Below the pieces are notes generated by a model. It ran no database searches, was not told where the DNA came from, and worked only from the letters and a program-made list of their open reading frames with translations. Shown in pieces: positions 1 to 8,815 of a stretch of DNA of 64,000 nucleotides. Made by a program: the position numbers and the translations under genes. Source of the stretch: SH-MAG3 sp036374995 (GTDB taxonomy: Bacteria; Gemmatimonadota; Gemmatimonadetes; Longimicrobiales; RSA9); assembly GCA_036374995.1 (NCBI GenBank), contig DASUSS010000143.1, forward strand, positions 24,972-88,971, read 5' to 3'. Numbering within the stretch: position 1 is the first letter of the stretch; the number at the start of each line of letters is the position of its first letter.

Positions 1-847
1 CCGTGCGCATCGTGCGCTGAGCGGTGAAGCCGAGTCGCTTCGCGGCCTCCTGCTGGAGTGTCGAGGTGGTGAACGGCGCAGGCGGGTTCTTGAGCCGCTG
101 GCGCCGCTTAAGCTCCGTGATGACGAACGGGAGGCCTGCGACGTCGGCCAGCACCTGCGTGGCACTCGCCTCGTCACCGAGCCTGAACGCCTTGCCGTCG
201 ATGTGATGGAGCCGCGCCTCGAACTGCCTGGCGTCCTTCTCGAGCAGCGCGGTGATCGACCAGTACTCCTCGGGCGTGAAGGCGCGGATCTCGGCCTCAC
301 GCTCGGTGATGAGGCGCAGTGCAACGGTCTGGACGCGTCCGGCCGACAGTCCGGGCCGGATCGGCTTCCACAACAACGGGCTCACCTGGTAACCGACGAG
401 GCGATCGAGGATACGCCGGGCCTGCTGCGCCTCGACCTTGCGCATGTCGAGCGGCAGCGGCTGCTCGAGGGCGCGGCGCACGGCGTCCTTCGTGATCTCG
501 TGGAACAGCACGCGACGGAAGCGGGTGCCATCGCCCCGCTCGTAGCCGAGCTGCTCCGCGACGTGGTATGCGATTGCCTCGCCTTCGCGATCGGGGTCGG
601 TGGCGAGGATCACGTCGTCGACGGCGTCGGCATCGCGACGCAGTTCCTGGATGACCTTGCCCTTGCCGCGGATGGTGACGTACTTCGGCTCGAAGCCGTG
701 CTCGACATCGACGCCGAGCTCGCGCTCCGGCAGGTCACGGATGTGACCGACCGAGGCTCGCACGCGGTAATCGCTGCCGAGGTACTTGCCGATCGTCTTC
801 GCCTTTGCCGGCGACTCGACGATCACGAGGTGCTTCGTTTTAGCCAT
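1..847 (-). CDS. topA: DNA topoisomerase I, N-terminal part (cut by window edge)
   Basis: Type IA topoisomerase that relaxes negatively supercoiled DNA by single-strand passage. The visible 282 codons start at ATG 847 with a Toprim domain: VIVESPAKAKTI near residues 8-19, and the acidic motif ATDPDREGEAIAYHV near residue 80. Further on come domain IV/II pieces such as PLDMRKVEAQQARRILDRLVGYQVSP and SAGRVQTVALRL. The active-site tyrosine, near residue 320 in the family, lies beyond the edge, so intactness cannot be judged. The start overlaps the 3' end of aroK by 25 bp, so the two are probably co-transcribed. Confidence 0.95.
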   Translation of the reverse strand, partial: MAKTKHLVIVESPAKAKTIGKYLGSDYRVRASVGHIRDLPERELGVDVEHGFEPKYVTIRGKGKVIQELRRDADAVDDVILATDPDREGEAIAYHVAEQLGYERGDGTRFRRVLFHEITKDAVRRALEQPLPLDMRKVEAQQARRILDRLVGYQVSPLLWKPIRPGLSAGRVQTVALRLITEREAEIRAFTPEEYWSITALLEKDARQFEARLHHIDGKAFRLGDEASATQVLADVAGLPFVITELKRRQRLKNPPAPFTTSTLQQEAAKRLGFTAQRTMRT

Positions 848-1347
848 TCGCTGATGATTCGAGAGACTTCCGTGGCCGATCGCCCATCGACGTCCACGAT
901 GAGGTCGGCGCGCCCGTACGAGTCGTTGCGTTCGCGGCCCAGCTCGCGCAGTCGATCCAGCGGATCGGCGCGAGCGAGGAGCGGCCGGTCCAGTGGGCTA
1001 CCCCCGAGCCGCCGGATCGCTTCCTCCGGCGAGACCCGCAGCCACACAGTCGCCGTGCCGGCAGGCAGTGTCTCGAGCGCACCGGGCTGCGCCGCCCAGC
1101 CGCCGCCCGGAGCGAGCACGGTATGCGCCTGAGAGGATAACTCCGCTGTCAACCGAAGCTCCATGGCACGAAACGCCGATTCACCGTCTGAACGGAACAG
1201 CTCCGTGACGGATCGGCCGGTGGTGCGCTCGATCTCTGCATCGATGTCGATGAAGCTCCAGCCGAGCAAGGCGGCGAGCCGCGCGCCGACCGTGGTCTTG
1301 CCCGCACCCGGCAGTCCGATGAGCACGCAGCGCTCGATCCGCGTCAT
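823..1347 (-). CDS. aroK: shikimate kinase
   Basis: Phosphorylates shikimate at the 3-hydroxyl with ATP, the fifth step of the chorismate pathway, in the cytoplasm. The 174 residues match the family length. Visible motifs are the P-loop GLPGAGKTT (about 11-19), the shikimate-binding DIDAEIE (about 34-40), the GGGWAAQPG turn (about 80) and a lid-region RPLL (about 121). It begins 6 bp after the aroC stop and overlaps topA, giving an aroC-aroK-topA order. Pairing with aroC, the last chorismate enzyme, supports the call. Confidence 0.95.
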   Translation of the reverse strand: MTRIERCVLIGLPGAGKTTVGARLAALLGWSFIDIDAEIERTTGRSVTELFRSDGESAFRAMELRLTAELSSQAHTVLAPGGGWAAQPGALETLPAGTATVWLRVSPEEAIRRLGGSPLDRPLLARADPLDRLRELGRERNDSYGRADLIVDVDGRSATEVSRIISEWLKRSTS

Positions 1348-1353
1348 GCCGCA

Positions 1354-2586
1354 CTACTCGGCGGTCCCGTGCTGTTCGGCTCGGCCGAGCGCGGCGCGGC
1401 GCGACGCGAGCTGGCCCAGATACCCGGCCACGTTGCGATGCAGCTCGGTCATCGTGTCCGCGCCGAACTTCTCGAGGATCGCGTCCGCGAGCACGATGGC
1501 CAGCATGGCCTCGCCCACGACACCTGCTGCCGCGAGCGCGACGACGTCGCTGCGCTCGCGAATGGCATCGCCGACATCGCCCGTGCGGATGTCCACGCTC
1601 TTCAGCGGCTGCATCAGGCTCGACAGCGGCTTCATGGCCACGCGCACCACGAGCGGCGCTCCCGTCGTGATGCCGCCCTCGAGGCCACCGGCGTTGTTGC
1701 GGGTGCGGCGGTACCCACCGGTCCTGGGCGCGGTTGCGTCGGCCTCGATCTCATCGTGGACGGCAGAGCCGCGGCGCCGTGCGGCCTCGAAGCCGAGACC
1801 GATCTCTACACCCTTCATCGCCTGAATCGACATCATCGCCTGCGCAACGCGACCGTCCAGCTTGCGGTCCCAGGATACATGGCTTCCCAGACCGACGGGC
1901 AGTCCGCGCGCGACCACCTCGAACGTACCGCCGAGCGTATCGCCGGCGCGCTTCGCGGCATCGATCTCCTCGATCATGCGCGCCTCCGCCTCGGGGTCGA
2001 GCGTGCGGAGCGGCGAGGCGTCGGCGACCGCGTTGATGTCGTCCGGCAGCGCGTCCATGCGGCGCGCTTCCACACCGCCGAGCATCACGATATGGCTGCC
2101 GATGCTGATGTCGAGCTCGGCGAGCAGCCGTTTCGCGATCGCGCCCGCGGCCACGCGTGCGGTCGTCTCGCGGGCGGACGCGCGCTCGAGCACGTCGCGC
2201 GCATCGGCACGGTCGTACTTCAGTACGCCGACCAGATCGGCATGTCCGGGGCGCGGCAGGTGGACGCGGCGCAACTCGCGGTCGGTGGCGCCTTCGGCGG
2301 GTGGCTCGTAAGCCATCGGGACACGCCAGTTGTCCCAGTCCCGGTTCCAGACGAGCAGCGCGATCGGTGAGCCGAGCGTCTCGCCGAAGCGCACGCCCGA
2401 GACGAGCTCCGCGACGTCCTTCTCGATCTTCATGCGGGCGCCCCGGCCGTAGCCGCCCTGCCGCCGGCGCAGGTCCGGGTCGATGTCGCGCTCCGCGATG
2501 AGCGACAGACCGGCCGGCGCGCCCTCCACGAGGGCCACCAGTCCGCGCCCGTGCGATTCGCCCGCCGTGTGGAAACGGAAGTGCAT
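1354..2586 (-). CDS. aroC: chorismate synthase
   Basis: Converts 5-enolpyruvylshikimate 3-phosphate to chorismate using reduced FMN. The 410 residues begin with the family signature FRFHTAGESHGRGL. Later signatures are RRQGGYGRGARMKIE, RPGHADLVGVLKY and DARDVLERASARETTARVA. The protein is of the longer (about 400-residue) subtype. The ATG lies only 14 bp after the U-tract of a hairpin and has no clear Shine-Dalgarno, so translation may depend on the leader structure. Its own promoter appears to lie at 2643-2671, upstream of that hairpin. Confidence 0.96.
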   Translation of the reverse strand: MHFRFHTAGESHGRGLVALVEGAPAGLSLIAERDIDPDLRRRQGGYGRGARMKIEKDVAELVSGVRFGETLGSPIALLVWNRDWDNWRVPMAYEPPAEGATDRELRRVHLPRPGHADLVGVLKYDRADARDVLERASARETTARVAAGAIAKRLLAELDISIGSHIVMLGGVEARRMDALPDDINAVADASPLRTLDPEAEARMIEEIDAAKRAGDTLGGTFEVVARGLPVGLGSHVSWDRKLDGRVAQAMMSIQAMKGVEIGLGFEAARRRGSAVHDEIEADATAPRTGGYRRTRNNAGGLEGGITTGAPLVVRVAMKPLSSLMQPLKSVDIRTGDVGDAIRERSDVVALAAAGVVGEAMLAIVLADAILEKFGADTMTELHRNVAGYLGQLASRRAALGRAEQHGTAE

Positions 2587-2599
2587 GATCCGCGAGTTT

Positions 2600-2629
2600 C
2601 AAGAAAAGAGCCCGGCAGGACCGGGCTCT
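2600..2629 (-). terminator. intrinsic-terminator hairpin between the pil operon and aroC
   Basis: On the minus strand, a perfect 8-bp stem GAGCCCGG/CCGGGCTC (2608-2615 with 2621-2628; one more A-T pair outside) with a 5-nt loop is followed by TTTTCTT. This is a good rho-independent terminator for the pilM-Q transcript. Because the aroC promoter-like element lies upstream of it, it would also sit in the aroC leader. Confidence 0.75.
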
Positions 2630-2642
2630 CGTGTGTATCCTC

Positions 2643-2671
2643 TATATAGGTTGGCGCGGGAGCTCTGTAAA
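2643..2671 (-). promoter_or_regulatory. sigma-70-type promoter, probably for aroC
   Basis: The minus strand reads TTTACA (2671-2666), a 17-bp spacer, then TATATA (2648-2643). Both hexamers match consensus at 5 of 6 positions with optimal spacing. Predicted initiation is near 2636, about 50 nt before the aroC ATG, so the transcript would carry the 2608-2628 hairpin. Confidence 0.6.
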
Positions 2672-2695
2672 GCGCCGCCCGCCCCGGACGTGCGG

Positions 2696-3082
2696 CTACT
2701 GCACCCGGACGGTATCGAAAGCCGGGGCGCTCACCCGGCCGGTCACATCCTCGACCACGGCGCGAATGATCAGCAGCGAATCCGCGGTCTGCTGGAGGTC
2801 GAGCGTCGCGCGCGCCGTTTCGGTTTCCGCCGTGCCGGGGAAATTCACGGTGTCCGCATTGACGAACGCGCCGCTGAAGATCACCTCGATCGTGGACACG
2901 CCCGACCGCGCCGTGCCGGTGATATCGACATTGAACTGGGCCGGCACGGTGACGGAGGAGGGCGCCAGGATCTGCGTGATCCGCGGCGGCTCCTCCGACA
3001 CCTCACCGACGAAGAGATTCGAGCCCTCGCACGCGCCGCACACCAGCACCACGGCGCACAGCGCGGCAACGATACGCAACAT
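2696..3082 (-). CDS. small exported protein of the pil operon
   Basis: Function unknown. The 128 residues start with a hydrophobic signal, MLRIVAALCAVVLV, followed by CGAC at a possible but non-canonical lipobox. The rest is beta-rich with alternating hydrophobic residues and looks like one Ig-like or PilQ-accessory domain. The ATG at 3082 overlaps the pilQ stop by one base (TGATG), which fixes the start; a TTG one codon earlier is less likely. As last gene of pilMNOPQ before a terminator, it may be a periplasmic or lipoprotein partner of the secretin. That role is inference from position only. Confidence 0.75.
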   Translation of the reverse strand: MLRIVAALCAVVLVCGACEGSNLFVGEVSEEPPRITQILAPSSVTVPAQFNVDITGTARSGVSTIEVIFSGAFVNADTVNFPGTAETETARATLDLQQTADSLLIIRAVVEDVTGRVSAPAFDTVRVQ

Positions 3083-4776
3083 CAATCCCTCACGATGTGC
3101 GGCGTGACCATGATCAGCAGGTCGCGCTTGTTCTCCTGCTCGGTCTCCTGCCGGAACAGCGCGCCGATCACGGGCAGATTCATCAGGACCGGAATGCCCG
3201 CGCGCGAGCGCGTCTTCTCCGTGATCGTCAGACCGCCGATCACCACCGTCTCGCCATCGTTGACCAGGACCTGCGTCTGGGCATTCTGCGTCTGGAAGAT
3301 GACGCCGATGTCGGACGGCGCGGCGGAGACACCGGAGCGCTCGGCACTCAGGTCGAGCAGCACCTGGTTACCCGTGATGTGCGGCGTCACCTGCAGGATG
3401 ATACCGGTATTCTTGTACTCGACGGCCGCCCGCGGTCCACCGGCGCCGGCGGCGCCGGCATCGACGACACGGATCGGCGTCTGCTCACCGACCTGGATCG
3501 AGGCGGTGCGGTGGTCGAGCGTGCGCACGACGGGCTTCGCCTGCACGTCGCTCAGGCTGACGGTCTGGAGTGCCTCGATGAACGTGACGAGCGTGTGCCG
3601 CCCGAGCACGAGCGAGGTGAGCACTTCGAGCGAGGGCGAGGCGACGCGGTAGTTCGCGTTGCCGAGCGCCGCTATCGAGTTGCCGCCGAGCGAGATCACG
3701 TCATCATCGACCTGCGCGCCACCGATCATGCCGGGCGTCACGCGGTTGAGCTGGTTGCCGCGCGAGTCCTTCAGGTCGTATACGACGCCGTACGCCTCGA
3801 GCGCTGTGCGGTCGATGAACGCGATGACCGCCGTGATGTCGACCTGTGGCGTCTTCACGTCCAGCTCGGGCAGCACCTGGGCAATGCGCTCGATCGAGGA
3901 GCGCGTGTCCGTGATGATCAGCGTGTTCGAGCCGCGGTTCACGGTCACCTGTCCGGCCGGCGAGAGCAGGCCGGAGCCGACGGCGCGGCTGATCGAGTCG
4001 GCGCTGATGAACTGGATCGCGAACGTGCGCGTGACCAGCGGCTCGGTCGCCTGCGCCTGGTCCGCCGCGGCGATGTCCTGCACGAGGATGACGCCGCTCG
4101 ACAGCGTGCGCATGAACATGCCGTTCGCCTCGAGGATCGCCTCGAGCGCCTCGCGCCACGTCACGTCGGTGAGCGTCGCGGTGATCGTCTTCCCCTGAAC
4201 GCCGGGGGCGGCGACGATGTTCTGACCGGCGTAGTCGCTGAACAGCGCGAGCACGTTCGGCACCGGCTCGTTCGTGAACGTGATCGAGCGGATCACCTGG
4301 TCGCGTGTGCGCTGCGCCACCGGGTCCTGCGAGCGCATCGGCTCCGTCTGCTGCGGCGGAGGTGCCGCGGCCGCCGGTGCTGCCGCCGCGCCATCCATGG
4401 CGCGGTGCCAGGGCTCGAAGGAGCCATCCGGATTCGGGAACGACACGCGGATGCGACCGTCCTCGCGTGTGAACTCGTAGTCGACTGGAGTGCCGAGTGC
4501 GAGCACGACACGCGCAACGTTCGACTGGAACGGCGCGACCCGGAGCTCGCGGACACCGCCGCGGTTGAAGTTGCGCAGATCGATCCGCGGCGCCTGCGGC
4601 ACGCCCCTGAGGTCCACGACGAGGCGCCCGTCCGGCATCATGAAATGCTGCGGCGTGACGGTGCCATCGACCAGAATGACGACCTCAGTGCGATCAGCGA
4701 CCGGTGCGACGCTGAGCCCGGTGACGCGGGGCTCGGCGGCGAACAAGGTCAGCAAGAGCGCGATGAACGCGGTCAT
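3082..4776 (-). CDS. pilQ: type IV pilus secretin PilQ
   Basis: Outer-membrane multimeric channel through which the pilus passes. The 564-residue protein has a signal peptide (about 1-14) and an AMIN domain (about 15-115, peptidoglycan or septal binding). A proline/glutamine linker, a secretin/TonB short N-terminal domain (about 163-235) and an N1-type domain follow. The C-terminal secretin beta domain ends in the signature GIPVLMNLPVIGALFR and the terminal LLIMVTPHIV. It is shorter than proteobacterial PilQ (about 700 residues), mainly because it has one AMIN domain. It follows pilP by 5 bp. Confidence 0.95.
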   Translation of the reverse strand: MTAFIALLLTLFAAEPRVTGLSVAPVADRTEVVILVDGTVTPQHFMMPDGRLVVDLRGVPQAPRIDLRNFNRGGVRELRVAPFQSNVARVVLALGTPVDYEFTREDGRIRVSFPNPDGSFEPWHRAMDGAAAAPAAAAPPPQQTEPMRSQDPVAQRTRDQVIRSITFTNEPVPNVLALFSDYAGQNIVAAPGVQGKTITATLTDVTWREALEAILEANGMFMRTLSSGVILVQDIAAADQAQATEPLVTRTFAIQFISADSISRAVGSGLLSPAGQVTVNRGSNTLIITDTRSSIERIAQVLPELDVKTPQVDITAVIAFIDRTALEAYGVVYDLKDSRGNQLNRVTPGMIGGAQVDDDVISLGGNSIAALGNANYRVASPSLEVLTSLVLGRHTLVTFIEALQTVSLSDVQAKPVVRTLDHRTASIQVGEQTPIRVVDAGAAGAGGPRAAVEYKNTGIILQVTPHITGNQVLLDLSAERSGVSAAPSDIGVIFQTQNAQTQVLVNDGETVVIGGLTITEKTRSRAGIPVLMNLPVIGALFRQETEQENKRDLLIMVTPHIVRD

Positions 4777-4781
4777 CGGAT

Positions 4782-5279
4782 TTACGCTCCTTCCCGTAGT
4801 GGCTTCAGTTCGAGAACTTCCTGCCTGCGGATTCCGAAATCACTGACCGAGAACACGACGCGCGTGCGACCGATGTCGACGACGGTTGCATTCCCTACAG
4901 TGTCACCCCGGCGCAGCCGGTACTGCTTGTTCGCGGCGTCGGACACAGCCGCGATGCTCTCTCGCGGATCGTCGTCGTACAGGATCATTTTGAGCTTCAG
5001 ATCCGAGAACAGCACGCCCGCATTGGCGCCCGTGAGCGGCATGAACGGGTCGCGGCGCGCGCGGCCGGGATACGTGAAGACTTCGCGCTCGAAGATGAGC
5101 TTCGGGTCGGCGGCCTGAGCCGCCTCGGGTGCCGGCGCGTCGGGCGCCGGTGCTGCCTGTGTCTGTCCCTGTGCTGCCGGTGCCTGCGGCTGCGCCGCCG
5201 GCGGATCCTGTGCGCGCGCGGGCGCCGCCGCGGCCAGCACGATCAGGCCGGCGATCCAGGCGCGATCAGCTGTTCGCAT
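4782..5279 (-). CDS. pilP: PilP-like pilus assembly lipoprotein-type protein
   Basis: Periplasmic adaptor between PilN/PilO and the PilQ secretin. The 165 residues comprise a hydrophobic N-terminus, a long Ala/Pro/Gln-rich linker (about 20-60) and a C-terminal beta domain with the PilP hallmark RRDPFMPL and RLRRGDTVGNATVVDI. The start is taken at ATG 5279, with GGAGG 7 nt upstream, rather than the TTG two codons earlier. No lipobox Cys is evident, unlike classical PilP. The gene overlaps pilO by 14 bp. Confidence 0.85.
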   Translation of the reverse strand: MRTADRAWIAGLIVLAAAAPARAQDPPAAQPQAPAAQGQTQAAPAPDAPAPEAAQAADPKLIFEREVFTYPGRARRDPFMPLTGANAGVLFSDLKLKMILYDDDPRESIAAVSDAANKQYRLRRGDTVGNATVVDIGRTRVVFSVSDFGIRRQEVLELKPLREGA

Positions 5280-5868
5280 TGGCAACCTCCACGGTGGGAA
5301 CGGCGTCCGGAACGATGTAGGTCTCTATGCGGAATATCGCGCGCAGGACCGGCGGCTCGCCGGGCTCGGCGGCGGGCCGGTCCGTGTTGAGCTTGACCTC
5401 CGACGCGCGCACGATGCGCGGCAGCGACCCGATCGCCGTGAGGTACTCGCCAATGCTGTGATAGTCGCCGAGCACCTGGAGCTCGTAGGACTGGTGCGAG
5501 TAGAACTCGCCGGCCTGTTCGGCCGACGGGTTGAACGCCGCGAGCTCGACGCCGAGCTCCTGCGCCCGGGCCGTGATCTGGCTGATCAGCACGGGCACAT
5601 CCTCGCGCCGCGGGATCAGGTCCTCGAGCTGGCTGATGTGGGCCTGATATACGGCGAGTCGCTGCTGTAGATCGGCGCCGTAGCGGGACACGATCTGGCG
5701 CATCCCGGCATTGCTGATCTCCAGCCGTTCGATGTTGTCCTGCAACGTCGTGGCTTCCACCGTTCGCTTCGAGTGGTAGAAGTAGTAGTAGCCGACGGCG
5801 ATGAGGAGCGGGAGCAGTCCGAGGAGGACCAGCTTCTGCTTCTGCGGATCCTGCGGCAGGAGCGCCAT
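5266..5868 (-). CDS. pilO: type IV pilus inner-membrane protein PilO
   Basis: Partner of PilN in the inner-membrane alignment complex. The 200-residue protein has a cytoplasmic basic start, one membrane segment (about 14-31, LVLLGLLPLLIAVGYYYFY), a coiled coil (about 36-85) and a ferredoxin-like periplasmic domain. It contains the PilO-typical QSYELQVLGDYHSIGEYLTAIGSLPRIV. One base separates it from the pilN stop. Recognition rests on these features plus strict pilM-N-O-P-Q order. Confidence 0.93.
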   Translation of the reverse strand: MALLPQDPQKQKLVLLGLLPLLIAVGYYYFYHSKRTVEATTLQDNIERLEISNAGMRQIVSRYGADLQQRLAVYQAHISQLEDLIPRREDVPVLISQITARAQELGVELAAFNPSAEQAGEFYSHQSYELQVLGDYHSIGEYLTAIGSLPRIVRASEVKLNTDRPAAEPGEPPVLRAIFRIETYIVPDAVPTVEVANANS

Positions 5869-5869
5869 G

Positions 5870-6544
5870 TCAGTTCTCCTCCTGGGCCGCCCCGAAGAGC
5901 GGCACGGTCTCGATCACGTCGGGCGTGGGCTCCTCGTAGGACGCCTCGAGTACGAAGCCCAGCACGACCCGCTCGTCAACACTCGTCTGGGCGGACGAGA
6001 TGAGGCGCACCTGGCGGAGGAACGGCGACGCCTCGAGGTCCTCGATGTAGCGGCCGAGCGCGAAGTAGTTGCCCGCGCGGCCCTCCAGCCGCAGCCGCGG
6101 CACGCCGGCCTCCGAGAACGCCTCGGTCATGTTCACGACCCAGACGTACGGCGGGAGCGCGCGGCTCACCTCATCCAGGATGTGCGCCCAGGTGTAGCGG
6201 CCGGCGTCGATCTCCTGAATGACCTGCATCTTCTGGCTGATGAGCTGTTCCTGCGCGAGGAGCGAGTCGCCCTGGGCGCGCAGGGTGGCGTAGCGGGTGG
6301 AGTCACGGACCGCGGCCTCGTGCTCGGTGCGCAACGCACTCAGGCGGTTGTTCATGCTGACATGGAGCCAGCCGACGACCGCCAGGCCGATCACCCAGCC
6401 GACGACCATCATCAGCTTGGTGCGGTCGAACTCCGGCAGCTTCGGACCACCGCCGCCCGAGGCGGACTTCTTCGTACGGCCCGCTACTTTCGGGCGCTTG
6501 CTCGAGCGCTTCGTCGAGCCCGGTAACAGGTTGATCTCGATCAC
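5870..6544 (-). CDS. pilN: type IV pilus inner-membrane protein PilN
   Basis: Links cytoplasmic PilM to periplasmic PilO. The 224 residues begin with the diagnostic IEINLLPG, the segment that binds PilM. A basic/serine linker, one membrane helix (about 45-63), a coiled coil and a ferredoxin-like domain follow. The start is GTG 6544 with GGAGG 4 nt upstream. The spacer after the INLLPG motif is longer and more basic than usual (about 16-35). Confidence 0.93.
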   Translation of the reverse strand: MIEINLLPGSTKRSSKRPKVAGRTKKSASGGGGPKLPEFDRTKLMMVVGWVIGLAVVGWLHVSMNNRLSALRTEHEAAVRDSTRYATLRAQGDSLLAQEQLISQKMQVIQEIDAGRYTWAHILDEVSRALPPYVWVVNMTEAFSEAGVPRLRLEGRAGNYFALGRYIEDLEASPFLRQVRLISSAQTSVDERVVLGFVLEASYEEPTPDVIETVPLFGAAQEEN

Positions 6545-6552
6545 GCCGCCTC

Positions 6553-7590
6553 CTAAGCCTGGCGCAGGGCGAGCCCGACAGGCAGCATCAGCATCGGTGC
6601 CAGCTGCTCCATCGGAACGGACTGCATGACTTCGGGTCGCACCGCTACACGCTGCAGCGGGTTTGCGATCTCGGTCGGCACACCCATCCGGCTGCCGACC
6701 ACATCCACGATTCCCGGCACGCCGGCGCCGCCGCCGGACAGGTACACGCGGCGCACGCCTTCGCCACCGGACTGTGCGACAATGAAGGCGACCGCACGCT
6801 CGATCCCGACCGCCAGCTCATCCACGCGCTCCTCCAGGAGCGAGCGCAGCGCCGCGGGATCCTCGCGGCCGTTGAGCACGTCCTCGGCCCGGTCGGCCGT
6901 CATGCCCCGCTCGCGCTGGAGCGACTCGCGCAGCCGGCGCGTACCGAACGGGACATCCCGCACCAGCACGGGCGCGCCATCCGCGATCAGGTTCACGTTC
7001 GTCGTCTCGTGTCCGATGTTCACCAGAGCGACCATGCCGTCCCGCAAGCCCGGGTAATTGCGCTCGAACGCGTTGTGCAGTGCGAACGCCTCGACGTCGA
7101 TCACGCCCGGATTGAGTCCCGCGTCCGTCAGCAGATTCATCCGGTTCTCGATCAGCTCCCGTTTCGCCGCCACGAGCAGGACCGCCATCTGCGGCGTGTC
7201 CTCCTCGGGATCGAGGATCTGGAAATCGAGCTGCACGTTCTCCATGTCGAACGGCACGTGCTGCTCGGCCTCCCACCGGATGACTTCCCGCGCGTCGTTC
7301 TGGCTCATCCGGTCCATCGGGATCTTCTTCACGATCACGTCGTGGCCGCCCACGGCCGCGACGACTTCCTTCTTCTTCAGGCCGGCGCTCGCGATCAGCG
7401 AGCGGACGGTCTCGGCCACGAGCACCGGGTCCATGATCTCGCCCTCGACGATCGCGTCCGGGACGAGCGGGCTCGTGGCCACCTGGACGATCTCGGGCTC
7501 CGGCTTCGAATGATCGATCACGACGAGCTTCACAATGCCGCTACCGATGTCGAGCCCTGCCGACAGCTTGTTCCGGCCAAACAGTCCCAT
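6553..7590 (-). CDS. pilM: type IV pilus assembly ATPase-like protein PilM
   Basis: Cytoplasmic actin/FtsA-like protein that anchors PilN. The 345 residues show the phosphate-1 loop LDIGSGIVKLVVID (about 13-26), the PilM-specific IRWEAEQHVPFDMENVQLDF (about 107-126), phosphate-2 LVNIGHETTNV and adenosine-motif YLSGGGAGVPG. It is the first gene of pilMNOPQ. No clear ribosome binding site precedes the ATG. A promoter-like element lies at 7648-7676. Confidence 0.95.
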   Translation of the reverse strand: MGLFGRNKLSAGLDIGSGIVKLVVIDHSKPEPEIVQVATSPLVPDAIVEGEIMDPVLVAETVRSLIASAGLKKKEVVAAVGGHDVIVKKIPMDRMSQNDAREVIRWEAEQHVPFDMENVQLDFQILDPEEDTPQMAVLLVAAKRELIENRMNLLTDAGLNPGVIDVEAFALHNAFERNYPGLRDGMVALVNIGHETTNVNLIADGAPVLVRDVPFGTRRLRESLQRERGMTADRAEDVLNGREDPAALRSLLEERVDELAVGIERAVAFIVAQSGGEGVRRVYLSGGGAGVPGIVDVVGSRMGVPTEIANPLQRVAVRPEVMQSVPMEQLAPMLMLPVGLALRQA

Positions 7591-7647
7591 TACACGGACT
7601 CAGTCTGAAATTTTGAGGGAGACGATGCATGCACAGGATGGTGCAAC

Positions 7648-7676
7648 ATCGTATCCCACACACACGTGTGAGTCAA
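7648..7676 (-). promoter_or_regulatory. sigma-70-type promoter for pilMNOPQ
   Basis: The minus strand reads TTGACT (7676-7671), exactly 17 bp, then TACGAT (7653-7648); initiation is predicted near 7641, about 50 nt before pilM. The spacer holds the perfect palindrome CACACGTGTG (7661-7670), a plausible operator. Confidence 0.6.
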
Positions 7677-7720
7677 GGTTCTTGTCGGCACCGGCGCCCT
7701 TCATCATCTATCGAGACTCG

Positions 7721-8803
7721 TTACCAGGTCGAGAGGTTGTCGGCCCAGGTGTTCGTGATCGAGATCAGCTTCGCCATGCCGTTCGCCGCCGAGGCGACCG
7801 AGCAGGAGTTGTACGTGTAGTCCTTCGTGCCGTTCGCCTTCGACGACACGCCGACCGTCTGATTCTTCAGGACGTTCAATCCGGAGACGACGGCGCCCTC
7901 GATGTTGCCGCTGCCGTTGTCCGTGATCATCCCGCCCACGAGGATGATGCCCTCCCACTGGTCACCACCGCCGAACGTCAGGTCGCCCGTGACGATGAGG
8001 ACGCCGCGGCCGTTGCTCGGCAGCGGCGTGCTGCCGTTGACGAGGATGACCGGCCAGTAGTTCGAGTTCGTGAAGTTGGACGAGGACGGCCAGCTGCCGC
8101 AGTTCGTGTAGGCCGGGTCGTAGAACGCCGTCGCCGGCATGCACACGACGACATCCGGCGTGATCGCCGGAGCGACCGGCTTCGCGATGTTCGGCCAGTC
8201 GATCTTGATCTGGGCCGCCATGTTCGCCTGCGTACCCATCGGCAGGTGCTGGGGCGAGCCGGAAATCGAGTTGTCCAGACCGGTCAGCATGCTGTCGGGC
8301 GTGGCGACGCCGGCAACGGCGTTGCCCGTGCAGGCATCGAAGCCCGTGATGTTGCCGGACGCGCCGTTCTTGTGCAGCCCGCTCAGGCTCGTCCACGAGG
8401 ACAGGACCTGCATCGTGCCGACCACGCGGTAGGCGAGCTGGGCGACCGTGCGCGTCGCCTGCGGCCGGTTCGACGGACCGTTCAGCCGGCCCACGGAACG
8501 GACCAGGTAGATCGCCGTGTCCGTCGGCGCTGCGGCCGGCTTCATGAGCGTCGCCATGACGCGTGCCCGACCGCCCGGGAACACGATCGTCGTATCTGCC
8601 GGCACGATCTGGCCGAGTCCCATGTAGGTCGCGAGACCGGCCTCGGCCATCCCGAATGCGGCCGTCTCCGCCGCCTGGTCGTCCACGATCTGGACCTCGG
8701 CGCCGGAACGCGCGAAACCCGCGAGGACACCCGCCGTCAGGAAGCCGATGACGAGGATCGCCATGGGCAGCGCAAAGCCGGAGCGGTTCGTCTGGAGCGT
8801 CAT
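7721..8803 (-). CDS. PilX-type minor pilin assembly protein (cassette 1)
   Basis: The 360 residues start with a PilX_N-type leader and membrane helix, RSGFALPMAILVIGFLTAGVLAGF; there is no Glu5, as is usual in the PilX class. A long extracytoplasmic part follows, ending in glycine-rich beta repeats (LTFGGGDQWEGIILVGG). The start is ATG 8803 with AGGAGGA 7 nt upstream; the GTG one codon earlier is less likely. It is the last gene of the first minor-pilin cassette. The corresponding gene of cassette 2 ends in similar beta repeats. The likely role is minor pilin or initiation-complex component. Confidence 0.8.
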   Translation of the reverse strand: MTLQTNRSGFALPMAILVIGFLTAGVLAGFARSGAEVQIVDDQAAETAAFGMAEAGLATYMGLGQIVPADTTIVFPGGRARVMATLMKPAAAPTDTAIYLVRSVGRLNGPSNRPQATRTVAQLAYRVVGTMQVLSSWTSLSGLHKNGASGNITGFDACTGNAVAGVATPDSMLTGLDNSISGSPQHLPMGTQANMAAQIKIDWPNIAKPVAPAITPDVVVCMPATAFYDPAYTNCGSWPSSSNFTNSNYWPVILVNGSTPLPSNGRGVLIVTGDLTFGGGDQWEGIILVGGMITDNGSGNIEGAVVSGLNVLKNQTVGVSSKANGTKDYTYNSCSVASAANGMAKLISITNTWADNLSTW

Positions 8804-8815
8804 CACGTGCTCCTC

